Source: Gracilaria domingensis (taxonomy: Eukaryota; Rhodophyta; Florideophyceae; Gracilariales; Gracilariaceae). From it: DNA of 64,000 nucleotides. The stretch is taken from assembly GCA_022539475.1 (NCBI GenBank), contig VCMS01000069.1:124001-188000 (forward strand), in the 5' to 3' direction. The notes under the pieces were generated by a model. The model searched no databases, was not told where the DNA came from, and saw only the letters and a list, made by a program, of their open reading frames with translations. Positions 56,051 to 64,000 of the stretch are shown here, piece after piece. A program made the translations under genes and the position numbers. How positions within the stretch are numbered: the stretch's first letter is position 1; the number at the start of each line of letters is the position of its first letter.

Positions 56051-57383
56051 GTATGAACCACCTTCCTCCGTCTCAATAAGCCCTTCCCACTCTCAGTTGC
56101 GTCTTCCACCTTCTCGGCACGGTTACCCCAATTTCGGGTGAGCGACTCACCTTCGAGCCATAGCTCACTTGTTTCTCTCCTTGCCCACGTCAGCATGTTG
56201 TGATACACTGCTCGAGCAACCCCTCGAAACTCGTCGCACACCTCAATTTTATGCTTCTTTCGACCTGTCTGCCCAGGTTCACCAGCACGTGTACTCCTAT
56301 CTCCCTCCTGTTTCAGTCCCCCCTTAGCCCTTCAATGACTAGATCCTTCTCTTCAAGCCTCTTTTTCAAAGCCGTACTCTGCTCTTGGACGACCTTCACT
56401 AGAATACCCCGAACCATCAAGTCCTATTGTAGCGTCTTAACCTTTTCTTTCAAGCAATTCAGTTCATTTAAAAGATCACGTCTGTTCATAAAGGTTGAAT
56501 TCACACCAGTGTGGATATCTTCCGGTATTTCCATAGCCTCTTCGGCGACAGTCCCCCGTAATGCCGCAGGATTCGGTGTTATTTCGTTATCGGAACTATC
56601 ATCATGTGCCATACCCTTAGACACGAGAGGCTGCAATCGTTCTGTGTCCACCCTTGGCACGGCTCCGAGCTCCAACTCCCGTGTCTGTCCTCCTCCATGG
56701 CATCGTATATCAGATGAATTGGGCCTCGCACGAGCTGCAACGGCCCCCGTTCTGGAAAGAGGGGAAGGTCAAGGAGTAACTCGTCTATCAGTTGTCTCTC
56801 GATTTCTTATTGTCTTTCTCCCTTGTCGGGACCCATTGCGAGGCATAATACGATTCATAGCGGCCCCAGTTCTAGAAGACAGGGAGGGACGTGACGATCT
56901 TAATATAATAGGGCTCTCACGACTTCTCGTCATTGTCCCTTGTTGTCCAGATCCACTGGGCTGCGTAACCCGCGCCCCAGTAGCTCCGGTCTTCGATATC
57001 GGCCGGGGACATGAAGGTTTTGGTGTCATACAAACCTATTCAGTTCCAGTTGTCATGCCCTCCTGTCCTGACCCGCCGGGCCGAGTTATCTCATCTTCTT
57101 GAGGAGCAGAGACAGATGCATGATTTGCATTATCGGCAGTTGACGGCACGACATCGTTCGCTGATCCACGAATTCTTGACGCAATCCCGGAAGACACTCC
57201 GCTGCGAGATGGGCGAGAGAGTACTGTAGAAGGACGCCCACTGACTCTCTCCTTCGTCGAGGACGACTTCCGTTTAGGAAGTGCGGTGCTTGTAGCCTGA
57301 TTCGTATCATCTGATGCTCTTCTCTTCTTCTGTCCACTCTTGTTCCGCTGCGTACTATTTCGCTTTCTCGGCGTTATACCCAT
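56051..57383 (-). pseudogene. 5' part of the unrecognised gene, interrupted
   Basis: From the ATG at 57383 a basic, low-complexity N-terminus is read (MGITPRKRNSTQRNKSGQKK, nuclear-localisation-like). It is followed in the same frame by pieces ending near 57036, 56769 and 56424, with in-frame stops between them. A last piece (56241-55990) is in another frame. The segment includes a degenerate tandem repeat. It could be a decayed exon or a gene with unseen introns. Confidence 0.4.
56735..57090 (-). repeat. Degenerate tandem repeat, about three units of 115-118 bp
   Basis: Units contain a recurring block encoded as GSGQQGTMTRSRESP, GSRQGRKTIRNRETT or GSGQEGMTTGTE on the minus strand. They have diverged strongly, so the period is approximate. 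Confidence 0.55.
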
Positions 57384-57630
57384 CTTGTGGAGATGAACGG
57401 GGTAATGAAACGAAATTGTTGCGGGGGGGAGGGAATGAGGGGGGGGTGCATGGTTCAGACATTCCGAGAGCCTCCGCAGTTCCTGCTTTTTAGGAATTTG
57501 AGGTGCCCAATGGGTCGCAAATATCGCCGTTACAAATAAATGAAGAGCTCCAGTGTACATGTACAACGCGTATTGCAGGCAGCTGCAACATTCACAAGCA
57601 TATTTACTTTCTATTCGGTACTGAACTCAT

Positions 57631-58206
57631 CTATTGCTCCAATGTCAGAGCCCAGTCCCAGGCGTACTGCTCTCCGTAGTTGAAATACAACTCTTCGCCC
57701 CTCTCAATATCTCTTACTGCTCTACAACGAAGTAGAGCATAGTTAGAAAGGTCTGGCTTGAACTGTATCACGGACTTCACTTCCACCACCTGCACATTGG
57801 CACTTCGAGTCCTGTTTGACCGGGGCTCCGATAAATCGGGATCCCCGGCATGATATCCGGCGTCGTTAATGTAGCCCCCGATACAAAAAGGCGCCGGGAC
57901 AATGTAGACTTCGCTCTCCTTTCTATCCTGAGCCTGTCCTGGTCTGTTCCTCAGGTGCAGAAACTCCGTACCAGTCACAGTGACCATCATAGAAAACAAC
58001 TTGTACCGCACTGGAGTTGCTCCGAGACAGCCACTTCCATACGTTAAGTGTCTTTCCTTCCGGTTCGTCAGATCCGTGTATACCAAAGTTCCATAGAAAT
58101 GACAGATAGTTTCCCCAGCCAATATCTTATGTTCCGTGAACACCCCCATACCAGCACGTTTCCCCAGCCAATATCTTATGTTCCGTGAACACCCCCATAC
58201 CAGCAC
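57631..58206 (-). CDS. SET-domain (protein lysine methyltransferase) segment
   Basis: After an artificial start created by the 49-bp duplication, the frame reads AGMGVFTEHKILAGETICHF, matching the N-terminal SET motif (G-x-G-V/L-F). It continues to FCIGGYINDAGYHAGDPD in the place of the N-H-S/C-x-x-P-N motif, and to RAVRDIERGEELYFNYGEQY, the canonical 'D-I-x-x-G-E-E-L-x-x-x-Y-G' end. SET domains use S-adenosylmethionine to methylate lysines, often on histones. The central motif is divergent. The upstream half of the first motif (IRHPCAGMGVFTEHK) is also present at the end of the neighbouring methyltransferase frame, so the two are best read as one fused gene. Confidence 0.75.
   Translation of the reverse strand: MLVWGCSRNIRYWLGKRAGMGVFTEHKILAGETICHFYGTLVYTDLTNRKERHLTYGSGCLGATPVRYKLFSMMVTVTGTEFLHLRNRPGQAQDRKESEVYIVPAPFCIGGYINDAGYHAGDPDLSEPRSNRTRSANVQVVEVKSVIQFKPDLSNYALLRCRAVRDIERGEELYFNYGEQYAWDWALTLEQ
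58109..58206. repeat. 49-bp perfect tandem duplication between the MTase and SET frames
   Basis: Copies 58109-58157 and 58158-58206 are identical (starting GTTTCCCCAGCCAATATCTT). As 49 is not a multiple of three, the second copy shifts the frame exactly at the MTase-SET junction. Confidence 0.97.
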
Positions 58207-60607
58207 AAGGATGTCGAATCTTAGAAGATGCTACATGTAAGCGATAGCGATTGGCTTCAACAGTCAACAGCATATGCATATCCATAAGATTCAGAGCTCC
58301 TCGGTACTTCTCGTCCCAAAGATCTACAGTATGCTGTCCACACTTGTCGACAAACTCCCAGTCCTTCCAGTATCTTCCTAGGAACTGAGTAATATGTGCA
58401 GGCATCACTTGGTACTGGGGGTATCCAAATGGAGCCTCCAATTCAAGCAGACCTCGGTCCCGATGTGGAACCCGTTCATAAGTCGTTGAAGCAGCATCCA
58501 CCACCTCCTGTTCAACCACGATGTCATTCTTCCTCCCGCGAAGAACTTCGGCCATAAGAGTCGTTATATGGTGCTTCGCATGGCTGAAACATGGCCTATT
58601 CTTCTCGCACCCCAAGAACTTCCTATGCTTTGTCAGCGATAGGCACGCCATACCCGTAGAAAAAGTTCCCGCGAACATGTCCATGACAAGATCACCCGGT
58701 CTTGTGAAGCGACATATCAACTCCTTCATCAACTCCCTCGACTTCTGCTCCGGTCTTATGTACTGCCCACCTGGTACTGAGCTACCTGGCTCATGTACCT
58801 TCCATGTCAACCACTCCCCCGCCCTCGGTTTGGGCACCCGGTCAATTACATTCCTGTTAGCCGGGAAAGTGGAAGGAATGAAATTGTTCTCCTCAAATGG
58901 AGTAAGACTGGCTTCCTCCGATGGTCGCAATCCACGCTTCACCCCATGAACGGCGTACTCCGTTACGGGCTGTATCCCAAACTTCCGTGGATTCCCTCCA
59001 ACATTACTGCGATCCCGGATGAACACCAGTGGATTCCCATCCACTTTAAACGAAGGCATGAGTTCTGGCTTACCTTCGCTTCCAGCTTCATCTTTCGTAC
59101 TCGCCGTTTCCGAAAGTATCCTGTGCCAAACATGAAACTGTGCCATGGCACAGAATATAATGAAGTGCCCACCTGACCGAAGCGCGGAACTTATTAAGTC
59201 AGCCGTACTGATCATGTCATCCTCACTGAAGACATCGTGAGCACCATTCCGTTTGCTTCTCTTCCTTCGAGTGTTGAAGGGAGGGTCTGTTAGGACAAGC
59301 TGTGCCTCACCCCATAAAATCTCACTCTGATTCACAAATGTTTCGTGTGTGTGCCTCAGGTCCTTCATGTCACAGTTGTACGCTACAAAGTGTGACTTTC
59401 TCATCCCCTTCCACACCTTGTCCATATTCATTGGAAGGAGAGTGGATATCCCCTTCATGGGCGGCTCAATACCAGTCTTTTGGATGTTGTACCTGGCAAC
59501 CCGAGATTCATGCTCCGCACGATTCACCGGCTTCTCGAAGTCGTCGCTATCGGAGCTCACGAGGTCCATATACTCTCGACGAGGTGGGGGTGGGGCAGAA
59601 TTGGTCGAAGAAGGTTCGGCAATACCGGAAGTTTTAGGAGTTCTCGTCAGTTCAATATCGGGTTTCGCGTGAATGCCCACATTGAACCCTGCCGCATGAC
59701 GCATATCCTGTATCGGTTTCCATAGAAACTCCGAAAAGTTCTGAAGTCGTGCAGGCAACTCACAGGAGTCAGAACCAGATACGGTATCCATCCGTATCCC
59801 CGAAAACTCTATCCAGTTCCTCATCTGATCAACCCGTAAGCTATAGAGGCTATCGTGGGTGCATATGGTTTCGAGGTCTGTCAAAAATTGCTTAGCCAGT
59901 ATTCGAAGGTTTGTATCGCATTTATCACTCAAGGTCCCCACCGATCTACTAGTACTGCTCTGTGGCACATCCTGTGTGTTGAATCGAGTAATCTGGCTCG
60001 GCGGAGCATAACCAGACTCCCGTGTCTCTAGCGCTGTATACTTCAACGTCTGCATATTCATGTAAATGTATGGTTTCACCATGTGCTGAACGTTCGTGTA
60101 TCCAAGATGAGCCGCAAAACAACTCCATGCCCATACGACCTCACTGATAGCGAATCCCAGTCGATCACAATTGTCTTTGGAGAACGACGTCGAAGTGGGT
60201 ATGTACACAGATGGTGCATGGTTCACTTTTCGTTTCTTTTTCGGTTGTTTCTTCTTCATCATTCGGATGTTGTCGTTCTCTCCCATTATGTGGCCGAGGT
60301 ATGATAAGTATATAACGACCTCAAATGGGTTCACAGCTGTTGGTGGGATGAACACTGTCGTCTTCAGAACCTGCTTTCTCCTGGTCATGAAATAACCAAC
60401 CAGGCATCGCACCGGTAGGTATATACCCATATCCATAGAGAGAAGGAAAAAATCGCGCAGTCTCTGGTCCTCATCCCCGTCCTTCTTGTCAAGAAGCTTC
60501 GTTACAAGATATCGTTGTTCCACAGGTTTGTTATTCACAACACTCTTTCGCAGTTGTTGCAGTGTCAAGTTCTGGAGGTTCTTGGAGTTAGTGGTCTCCT
60601 CAAACAT
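58127..60607 (-). CDS. DNA methyltransferase of the N6-adenine/N4-cytosine class, fused to SET before the duplication
   Basis: The 826-residue frame has catalytic motif IV as LVLTDPPFNT (DPPF at 441-444) and the SAM-binding motif I as LVMDMFAGTFSTGMACLSL (near 640-658), followed by FLGCEKN. Motif IV coming before motif I is the beta-class order, as in Pfam N6_N4_Mtase enzymes, and DPPF favours adenine. Residues 1-430 are a helical N-terminal region with a basic patch (MKKKQPKKKRKVN, possible nuclear localisation) and a PPPPRR segment; I recognise no domain there. Residues 790-815 run into the start of a SET domain. Bacterial and phage relatives often work with ParB-like proteins, and a ParB-like gene lies divergently upstream. 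Confidence 0.82.
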   Translation of the reverse strand: MFEETTNSKNLQNLTLQQLRKSVVNNKPVEQRYLVTKLLDKKDGDEDQRLRDFFLLSMDMGIYLPVRCLVGYFMTRRKQVLKTTVFIPPTAVNPFEVVIYLSYLGHIMGENDNIRMMKKKQPKKKRKVNHAPSVYIPTSTSFSKDNCDRLGFAISEVVWAWSCFAAHLGYTNVQHMVKPYIYMNMQTLKYTALETRESGYAPPSQITRFNTQDVPQSSTSRSVGTLSDKCDTNLRILAKQFLTDLETICTHDSLYSLRVDQMRNWIEFSGIRMDTVSGSDSCELPARLQNFSEFLWKPIQDMRHAAGFNVGIHAKPDIELTRTPKTSGIAEPSSTNSAPPPPRREYMDLVSSDSDDFEKPVNRAEHESRVARYNIQKTGIEPPMKGISTLLPMNMDKVWKGMRKSHFVAYNCDMKDLRHTHETFVNQSEILWGEAQLVLTDPPFNTRRKRSKRNGAHDVFSEDDMISTADLISSALRSGGHFIIFCAMAQFHVWHRILSETASTKDEAGSEGKPELMPSFKVDGNPLVFIRDRSNVGGNPRKFGIQPVTEYAVHGVKRGLRPSEEASLTPFEENNFIPSTFPANRNVIDRVPKPRAGEWLTWKVHEPGSSVPGGQYIRPEQKSRELMKELICRFTRPGDLVMDMFAGTFSTGMACLSLTKHRKFLGCEKNRPCFSHAKHHITTLMAEVLRGRKNDIVVEQEVVDAASTTYERVPHRDRGLLELEAPFGYPQYQVMPAHITQFLGRYWKDWEFVDKCGQHTVDLWDEKYRGALNLMDMHMLLTVEANRYRLHVASSKIRHPCAGMGVFTEHKILAGETCWYGGVHGT

Positions 60608-60816
60608 CTTTCTTGCCTCCGGAATATCTTATAGTTCTCGGCGCAGAACTCTATTAGCCCTCTAAACCCCACGTCCCGAGGCAGATCAGGGCCTCCATCG
60701 CTGTTTGCCAAAGCATCGCGAAGAACCAAGAAAAGTCTGAAATATGCATGGAACGCCGGAGGCGGAGCACTCATGTCGATAGGATGTATCCCCTCTCCAT
60801 CATCGGTGGAGTCCAT
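60565..60816 (-). CDS. Possible N-terminal part of the methyltransferase gene, other frame
   Basis: A frame of 83 codons starts at 60816 (MDSTDDGEGIHPIDMSAPPP), 15 bp inside the inverted-repeat promoter arm, and overlaps the methyltransferase frame by 43 bases. FHAYFRLFLVLRDALANSDG and FRGLIEFCAENYKIFRR look like normal protein. It may be the true start with a frame break near 60610-60640, or an upstream reading frame. The methyltransferase ATG at 60607 is the alternative start. Confidence 0.45.
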   Translation of the reverse strand: MDSTDDGEGIHPIDMSAPPPAFHAYFRLFLVLRDALANSDGGPDLPRDVGFRGLIEFCAENYKIFRRQERCLRRPLTPRTSRT

Positions 60817-60831
60817 CGCTTCAGCGCAAAC

Positions 60832-61015
60832 AACGGAGGCGAGCCTTTAAATGGCGACTTACGCTGGGCACCCCCGCTTTCGGCAGCTCCTCCCAGCGCA
60901 CTGCCAGTCTCGTCCGTGTCCGTGTCCGCTCCCTTCTGAGGTCGGTATCCGTGGGAGGAGCTGCCAAAAGCGGGGGTGCCCAGCGTAAGTCGCTATTTAA
61001 AGGCTCGCCTCCGTT
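60832..61015. promoter_or_regulatory. 64-bp inverted-repeat bidirectional promoter
   Basis: The arms 60832-60895 and 60952-61015 are reverse complements with only two mismatches, separated by 56 bp. Each arm holds TTTAAA (60846-60851 and 60996-61001, the latter within TATTTAAAGG) facing outward, toward the methyltransferase gene on one side and the ParB-like gene on the other. The ParB-like ATG lies 62 bp beyond its arm. The symmetry would give both genes the same control. Confidence 0.75.
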
Positions 61016-61077
61016 CTTGTATCGTCCAGAGCGAGCGTATTGTTGATATACACCTTTCACCGCAATAGCTGTTCAAC

Positions 61078-63567
61078 ATGAAGCCAACTCGTGTTCGAAA
61101 GCGTACGCAAAGCGTGACTCCTCGCACTCGGCGGAGCACTCGAACATTGCAAGGTGGAATGCGGGTTTCTCTGCAGATGGATATTGAGAATAAAAGAAAG
61201 GTGATAATCGGGGAAGCGTTGTTGCATGGAATTGGAAGTGTTCTACGCCGCGAGTTGAACGGGAAGCAATTAGACCCAGTTCATGTGGTGGTTAATAATA
61301 TTCTCATCAGTCGAAGCGGTCAGACGTTCTACCCTTACCGGGCGGAGGGCCTGGATCTTCCACAATACATCCAGGATCTCCGGACGGCCGCTCCTTGCGA
61401 TGAGAAAATGATGGAACCGGTGGCAGCCAGCATTCCGGCGTCGAAGCGAGGAACGGTGAGCGCTATGAGAGAGGGGATGACGCCGACAAGCCGCACGGAG
61501 CCAATTCGAAGTTCATCAAAACCCAGAAGTAGCGCATCAGGAGCACCTCCATGGGCCGGTCCATCGTCTTTTACGAAGCAGACTAAGGAGACGAGATCAT
61601 CCCGAGCTACAAAGCGGACAGATCAAACAAAGTCTACCTCCGCTACGAAGCCCACTGCGTCGAAAAGGGCTTCTCCTGCGATGAATCAGACCGTCGACAC
61701 AAGGGGATCTTCTGCGTCGAAACAGACGGTTCAGCAGGGGACGGCTGTGCAAGAGGAGGAAGATGAGATCATGAAAGGTCCCCTTACCGACGCGGATGCG
61801 CAATCCGCGCAAGGTGCTGGTCCATCTGTACCCCAACTTGCACCAGAAACTGCGGAGCAGCAGGACGATGACGTTGTGCTTCTGTCCGCAAGAATGGCAC
61901 GTTCAAGTGTTTCTGGCGAGCGATCTGGAACACAAGGGACACCTACTCGGAGCAAGACGTACAGACGAATTCGTCAGAAGGTACCAAAGGTGAACCTCAA
62001 TCACTACCGGATGGTTGTTGTTACTGTTGACATCACTCTGGTGGACACTCCGCCGAATTTACTCCGTGGAGTAAGTAAACGCCACGTTGAAGCCCTTGTG
62101 AAGAGTATGGAGGAGCGGGGGATATTGCAGTCGATGGGTTCTCCAGTGGTGGCCTTACAAGATGCTACTACGGGAGAGAGGGATACTGACAAGGGACGCC
62201 TAACGAAGAAGTGCTTCATTGTAGATGGTTTGCATCGTCTGAAAGCTATACAATATTTGACAGCGACTGGTGCACCGAAGTGGAAGCAATTAGCCAAGTT
62301 TTGGCGTTGCAATCTGCTGATACGAAGAGATGGGAGGCCCCTTGGGATGAAGGAATTGTTATGTGTTGCTTCGTACGTCAATGAGTCGACGAGTACCATG
62401 CGAGGGATGATGTTTGCAGACAAGATACACTCTATAGTTAGTGTGGTCGCCATTCTAATTGTAGATGTTGAGGGGGTGACGCCGGCAGACGTGGATCCTG
62501 CAGAAGTGACAGAAGTGTTGAAGGAGAGCCAACTGATTGGGACTGTGCAAGAGCGTCAGTATCTGAGATATGCCAATGTTGCCCTGCAACTCATGTCTCG
62601 TGAGGGAATGCTGGCCCATTTCGAGGATATATGTGAGAGTGTGAGTGACATAGGTCTCACACATCTGTCCCATACTCCGCTAAATGTTTTGGATGCCGAG
62701 AAGTTTTCCTTCATTCTTGATTGTCTTCAGATGTTTCTATTGAAGGGCAAGTCGACGAAGACAAAACAATGGAAAAGCTTTAAGGAGGTTCGAGGTTTCT
62801 TTTATGATAGAGCAGTGTCTCTGTTCCGCGCGGCTAGAGCAGTGAGGAATGAACTGAACGAGGAAGAGTCGATGGAAGTGTTCCTGAAGCGTGAAGTCAG
62901 TCTTTCTGCTCCATCGAATGAAGATGACGTTGAAGACCCAGACAACAACGCAGCTGTGAATAAGTTCCTTTTGGGACAAGTTGTGAACTTCAAAACATTG
63001 CCGCGTGTTCGGAGCAGAATGAACTCAATTAGAACTGCCACGACTTCCGTTCAGAATCGATTGCGGACGATGCTCAAGGTAATTCCGCCCCCCTCACCAG
63101 TGAAGCAGTCCGTGACGAAGAGGAGGACTCCCGTTGCTGCTGCTGCAACAACTGCCAGTGAAGAAGGGGAGCCGCGAAGAAGTGCACGAGAACGGGCGCA
63201 GGTGAGTTATAGGGAAATTGAGCACGGCCGAAATCGAGGTGCCATAGAAGTTCTGGATAGCTCTGAAGAAGAACAGCGAGCTCCGCCGAGGAGGAAACGG
63301 AGAAAGACTTTGACACAACAGATGAGATCTACTCTGAACAACATGACACAGGATGACCTGATGTCTCAACTAAATGAACATGTGCTGAGAGGAAGGTCGA
63401 TGAAGGTTCAGTCCATGGCATTGGAAGAGGGAGCGAATGCAGATAACGCAGGCAGTTCTGCATTTGTGGATGGCGAAGAGCTTCTTGCTGTGACAGTTCC
63501 ACGGGTTTTCACCGTCGAGAAAGATGCTGCTCCAGACGATCAGCAAAAGACAGGGGGGGTCATTTGA
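61078..63567 (+). CDS. ParB/Srx-like domain protein, large
   Basis: The 829-residue frame begins with a basic region (MKPTRVRKRTQSVTPRTRRS). A small conserved-looking domain follows (residues 35-100, VIIGEALLHGIGSVLRRELN), then a Ser/Thr/Lys-rich linker. At about 312-470 lies a ParB-like domain with VSKRHVEALVKSMEERGIL and the hallmark IVDGLHRLKAIQYL (D-G-x-H-R). ParB-fold proteins bind DNA or act as nucleotide-dependent clamps or nucleases. The C-terminal 250 residues are helical with basic, NLS-like patches (RAPPRRKRRKTLTQQM). The frame ends just after a run of seven G, and another frame carries on the protein, so the true product is probably longer. Confidence 0.72.
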   Translation: MKPTRVRKRTQSVTPRTRRSTRTLQGGMRVSLQMDIENKRKVIIGEALLHGIGSVLRRELNGKQLDPVHVVVNNILISRSGQTFYPYRAEGLDLPQYIQDLRTAAPCDEKMMEPVAASIPASKRGTVSAMREGMTPTSRTEPIRSSSKPRSSASGAPPWAGPSSFTKQTKETRSSRATKRTDQTKSTSATKPTASKRASPAMNQTVDTRGSSASKQTVQQGTAVQEEEDEIMKGPLTDADAQSAQGAGPSVPQLAPETAEQQDDDVVLLSARMARSSVSGERSGTQGTPTRSKTYRRIRQKVPKVNLNHYRMVVVTVDITLVDTPPNLLRGVSKRHVEALVKSMEERGILQSMGSPVVALQDATTGERDTDKGRLTKKCFIVDGLHRLKAIQYLTATGAPKWKQLAKFWRCNLLIRRDGRPLGMKELLCVASYVNESTSTMRGMMFADKIHSIVSVVAILIVDVEGVTPADVDPAEVTEVLKESQLIGTVQERQYLRYANVALQLMSREGMLAHFEDICESVSDIGLTHLSHTPLNVLDAEKFSFILDCLQMFLLKGKSTKTKQWKSFKEVRGFFYDRAVSLFRAARAVRNELNEEESMEVFLKREVSLSAPSNEDDVEDPDNNAAVNKFLLGQVVNFKTLPRVRSRMNSIRTATTSVQNRLRTMLKVIPPPSPVKQSVTKRRTPVAAAATTASEEGEPRRSARERAQVSYREIEHGRNRGAIEVLDSSEEEQRAPPRRKRRKTLTQQMRSTLNNMTQDDLMSQLNEHVLRGRSMKVQSMALEEGANADNAGSSAFVDGEELLAVTVPRVFTVEKDAAPDDQQKTGGVI

Positions 63568-64000
63568 TGACGAGTTACCTACAGCTCTTCCGGAATCTGA
63601 GGAGCACGGACTTGTTCGAGGAGACCCATATGATGGCCCACCGTACCCATCATGGTCCGGGTATGTCAGGCTGAGACCGCAGGAATGGCAAGGGAAGAAC
63701 GTAATTGAGCACAAGGACCCCTGGCTCAGAGTCATTCACTTGCCGAAGGGACATAGGTCGGAGCTGCTAAGTGTCTCGAATCTCAGAGATGTACAGCATC
63801 TTGTCTTTTGGCACGCTGCAAGGGCTGAACATCGCCTACGGGTGGAGACATTTGGTATGCAGTATCCTCGTACTCGACCGACAGGTATGGATGATGAAGA
63901 GGTGCTGTGGGTTGCTGCGAAGGAGCATGACGAATTTGGGCAAATGTTCTTCGCCCGAATGCAAGCTGAGCTAAGGCAGAATGGATATTGCGTGCTTGAT
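63560..64000 (+). CDS. Probable continuation of the ParB-like protein past a G7 run, cut by window end
   Basis: After the seven-G run (63553-63559) a different frame is open to the last base. It encodes SFDDELPTALPESEEHGLV, then HKDPWLRVIHLPKGHR, and ends AELRQNGYCVLD. One G fewer would join it to the 829-residue frame. The final L-x-x-x-G-Y-x-V-L-D pattern often opens 2-oxoglutarate/Fe(II) dioxygenase domains, but the deciding residues lie outside the window. Homopolymer miscalling is the simplest reason for the shift. Confidence 0.55.

Noticed and set aside
60832-61015. Reading the 64-bp inverted repeat as a MITE
   Set aside because: No target duplication is visible at its outer edges, and its place between two divergent starts with outward TATA-like boxes fits a promoter better.

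Overview
The window comes from a photosynthetic eukaryote, most likely a red alga of the florideophyte type (for example a Chondrus relative). The clues are plastid genes (DGDG synthases, DXS, a PGRL1-like protein), very short intergenic gaps, almost no introns (one clear 94-bp intron), and compact gene islands set among transposable elements. The species is inferred, not read from the sequence.

Gene island, 1-20.5 kb. Two digalactosyldiacylglycerol synthase genes (1-1260, cut by the window edge, and 4300-5600, with an apparent 1-nt frame break) flank an ATP12 assembly factor (1837-2715) and a thioredoxin-fold membrane protein (2773-3621, minus). Then come a hemerythrin-like helical protein (6054-6926, minus), a secreted Cys-rich protein with 18-residue repeats (8534-9616), a PGRL1-like gene with one intron (10245-11421), DXS (11975-14194, minus), a small secreted protein in a very GC-rich block (14902-15480, minus), an aldehyde-dehydrogenase-like gene with an unknown C-terminal half (16685-18007) and a multi-pass membrane protein (18960-20525, minus). 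DXS, DGDG synthase and the PGRL1-like protein point to plastid isoprenoid, lipid and electron-transport functions.

Transposon region, 20.9-50 kb. A Mutator-like element (20965-27855) has about 170-bp terminal inverted repeats and a perfect 9-bp target duplication (TACAGATTG). A decayed Tc1-like element is nested inside it. Next, two different fossil Ty3/gypsy retrotransposons lie head to tail (A 29704-38184, B 38185-50029). The pair as a whole is flanked by one 5-bp duplication (CAGAT) and sits in an older reverse-transcriptase fragment. Both carry a related antisense reading frame between pol and the 3' LTR.

Right end, 50-64 kb. A decayed Plavaka-like (KDZ-related) DDE transposase (51797-54992) faces an unrecognised coiled-coil-type gene (54989-57383). 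Beyond that lie a DNA methyltransferase of the DPPF type and a SET domain, which read as one fused gene broken by a 49-bp tandem duplication. A 64-bp inverted repeat, almost perfect, separates it from a divergent ParB-like gene that continues past the window edge. This looks like a DNA- and chromatin-modifying module next to, and perhaps carried by, a DNA transposon. It is the most novel part of the window.
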